Assembly: GCA_002789895.1 (NCBI GenBank)
Contig: PFUC01000028.1
Location: 1,130 to 7,783, forward strand
Length of the DNA stretch: 6,654 nt
Source of the DNA: Candidatus Collierbacteria bacterium CG_4_9_14_3_um_filter_43_16
GTDB taxonomy: Bacteria > Patescibacteriota > Microgenomatia > UBA1400 > MFAQ01
Direction of reading: 5' to 3'
How positions within the stretch are numbered: position 1 is the first letter of the stretch; each line of letters begins with the position of its first letter. Under the pieces are notes generated by a model. It made no database searches. It saw only the letters and a list, made by a program, of their open reading frames with translations, and was not told the DNA's origin. Below, one piece after another: positions 5,459-6,654 of this stretch. Position numbers and translations under genes: made by a program.

Positions 5459-6654
5459 GTGAAAAGAATTATTGCTATTCTTAGATCTCAGACTATCAAA
5501 GATTCTTTTGTGGTCGCTCTTGGTTTGGGAATATCCGCCGTCATCGGTTTTATATTTACTATTCTTCTGGCCCGCAGTCTGGGCCCGGTCAATTTCGGTG
5601 TTTACTCTGCCCTCACCGCTCTCGCGGCTATTGTTTACAGCTTGGGAGACATGGGGATATCGAACTCCTTGATAAACTTTTTACCCAAAAAGATTTCCGA
5701 GAGATATCAATATCTTTCTACTAGTTTCTGGATGGAGTTTGTCGTAGGCGTCTTCATCCTTCTATCGTTTGGTATTTTTTCATTTTTCCACCAAACTATC
5801 GTCCCAGGTTCACTTAGTAAAGATCTTCTGCTGGCCGGGGTTATCTCCTTTAACTATCTACTGATTATTTATACCCAAGGGGTATTCACTGCAGACCGGA
5901 AGTTTTGGTCATATACGGCCAGCCAGATATTGGACTCCGGAGTGAAAATAGCGATCGTATTTTTAGTTTTCAAAATGGGAAACCTCTCCATAGGTACTGC
6001 GTTGATGGCCAATATTATTTCCACCTTAATTGCCTTACTCGTTACCTTTGGGAAAGAGCTCTACTCGATCGAGTTCGATTTTTTCAAAAAATCATTTTGG
6101 GATATCCTTCATTTTGCCAAGTGGATAGCAGTTTCGCGTATCTTTACGGTCATGATTTCTCGTATTGATATTGTTTTATTAAACCTTCTCGCTGGAAGCT
6201 ATGCCGCCGGAATATACTCGGCCGCCAGCAGGATCACTATCCTCTTTGCCATGATGGCCGCCGGTCTGGGGTCGGTAATTAATCCTCGTTTTTCTTCTTT
6301 TGATTCAAATCAAAAAATCCTCACCTATAGTAAAAAATTATTACTACTGGTCACGGGAGTAGCCATTTCCATGATCTTAATTTCATTTTTCGCCGCTCCG
6401 ATTATTACTTTAGTATATGGGCCAAAATATCTCGAGTCGATCACTGTCTTTAGATATTTAATTCTGGCTATGATCCCTTTTTTGTTCACGATCATTAGTA
6501 ACTCTACCCTGGTCTATGCTTTCAATCAGCTGACTTTCTATACCAAGATGATGGCAGTTCAAACCACGATCATTGTGGTAGTTGATCTACTGCTCATCCC
6601 CAAGTTGGGATACCACGCCCCGGCAATTGCTCTCTTTGTCTCTAACGTATTTGT
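5459..6654 (+). CDS. Wzx-type oligosaccharide flippase, partial (3' end beyond window)
   Basis: At least 398 residues without a stop, cut by the window edge. It belongs to the polysaccharide biosynthesis (MOP/MATE-like) exporters, which flip undecaprenyl-linked oligosaccharides from the cytoplasmic to the outer face of the membrane. The hallmark ARSLGPVNFGVYSAL is at 38-52, after the first membrane helix. A second conserved block, SRIDIVLLNLLAGSYAAGIY, is at 234-253 and opens the second half of the bundle. GYHAPAIAL at 384-392 matches the usual late G-x-x-x-A-I-A helix. About 11 hydrophobic helices are visible; full proteins are commonly 410-480 residues, so the last helix or two are missing. 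GTG is the only sensible start: an in-frame TAA is directly before it (5456-5458), and the basic MKRII precedes the first helix in the usual way. The gap to the reductase is 9 bases. The neighbouring sugar-nucleotide and transferase genes fit a flippase for the glycan they build; exact cargo is unknown. Confidence 0.9.
   Translation, partial: MKRIIAILRSQTIKDSFVVALGLGISAVIGFIFTILLARSLGPVNFGVYSALTALAAIVYSLGDMGISNSLINFLPKKISERYQYLSTSFWMEFVVGVFILLSFGIFSFFHQTIVPGSLSKDLLLAGVISFNYLLIIYTQGVFTADRKFWSYTASQILDSGVKIAIVFLVFKMGNLSIGTALMANIISTLIALLVTFGKELYSIEFDFFKKSFWDILHFAKWIAVSRIFTVMISRIDIVLLNLLAGSYAAGIYSAASRITILFAMMAAGLGSVINPRFSSFDSNQKILTYSKKLLLLVTGVAISMILISFFAAPIITLVYGPKYLESITVFRYLILAMIPFLFTIISNSTLVYAFNQLTFYTKMMAVQTTIIVVVDLLLIPKLGYHAPAIALFVSNVF

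Noticed and set aside
5472..6168. Two + strand open frames inside the flippase region
   Set aside because: The frame starting at 5459 is continuous to the window end with clear flippase motifs; these are other-frame shadows.

Overview
The window reads as part of a surface-polysaccharide or glycoprotein sugar cluster. All six genes lie on the + strand and are packed tightly, with gaps of 4 to 43 bases. The organism is probably an uncultured bacterium, and my best guess is the Candidate Phyla Radiation (Patescibacteria, Microgenomates-like). This rests on family resemblance only: a GT39-type membrane protein with a DQGRD motif, a compact Gmd plus reductase pair, GTG starts and weak or missing Shine-Dalgarno sequences. 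No marker gene is present, so the placement is tentative. The genes read with the standard bacterial code, and TGA is not used as a sense codon.

Layout, left to right: a short edge (1-54); a family 2 glycosyltransferase (55-990); a polytopic GT39-like glycosyltransferase (997-2475); a 43-base AT-rich spacer built of 10-base repeats; a Fic-domain protein with a C-terminal winged helix (2519-3457); a GDP-mannose 4,6-dehydratase (3469-4497); an NAD(P)-dependent SDR reductase resembling GDP-4-dehydro-6-deoxymannose reductase (4502-5449); and a Wzx-type flippase that runs off the right edge (5459-6654).

The likely joint function is as follows. The Gmd and Rmd-like enzymes would convert GDP-mannose to a GDP-6-deoxyhexose, most simply GDP-D-rhamnose. 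The GT2 enzyme would add a sugar on the cytoplasmic face. The flippase would move the lipid-linked glycan across the membrane, and the GT39-like enzyme would transfer a lipid-linked sugar on the outer face. The substrates are inferred from family membership, not shown by the sequence.

The Fic gene is the outlier. It is not a sugar enzyme, appears AT-richer than much of the surrounding sequence, and has the decamer repeats directly against its start codon. It could be a regulator of the cluster or an inserted cargo gene. No RNA gene, CRISPR array, insertion sequence, convincing terminator or - strand gene was seen.
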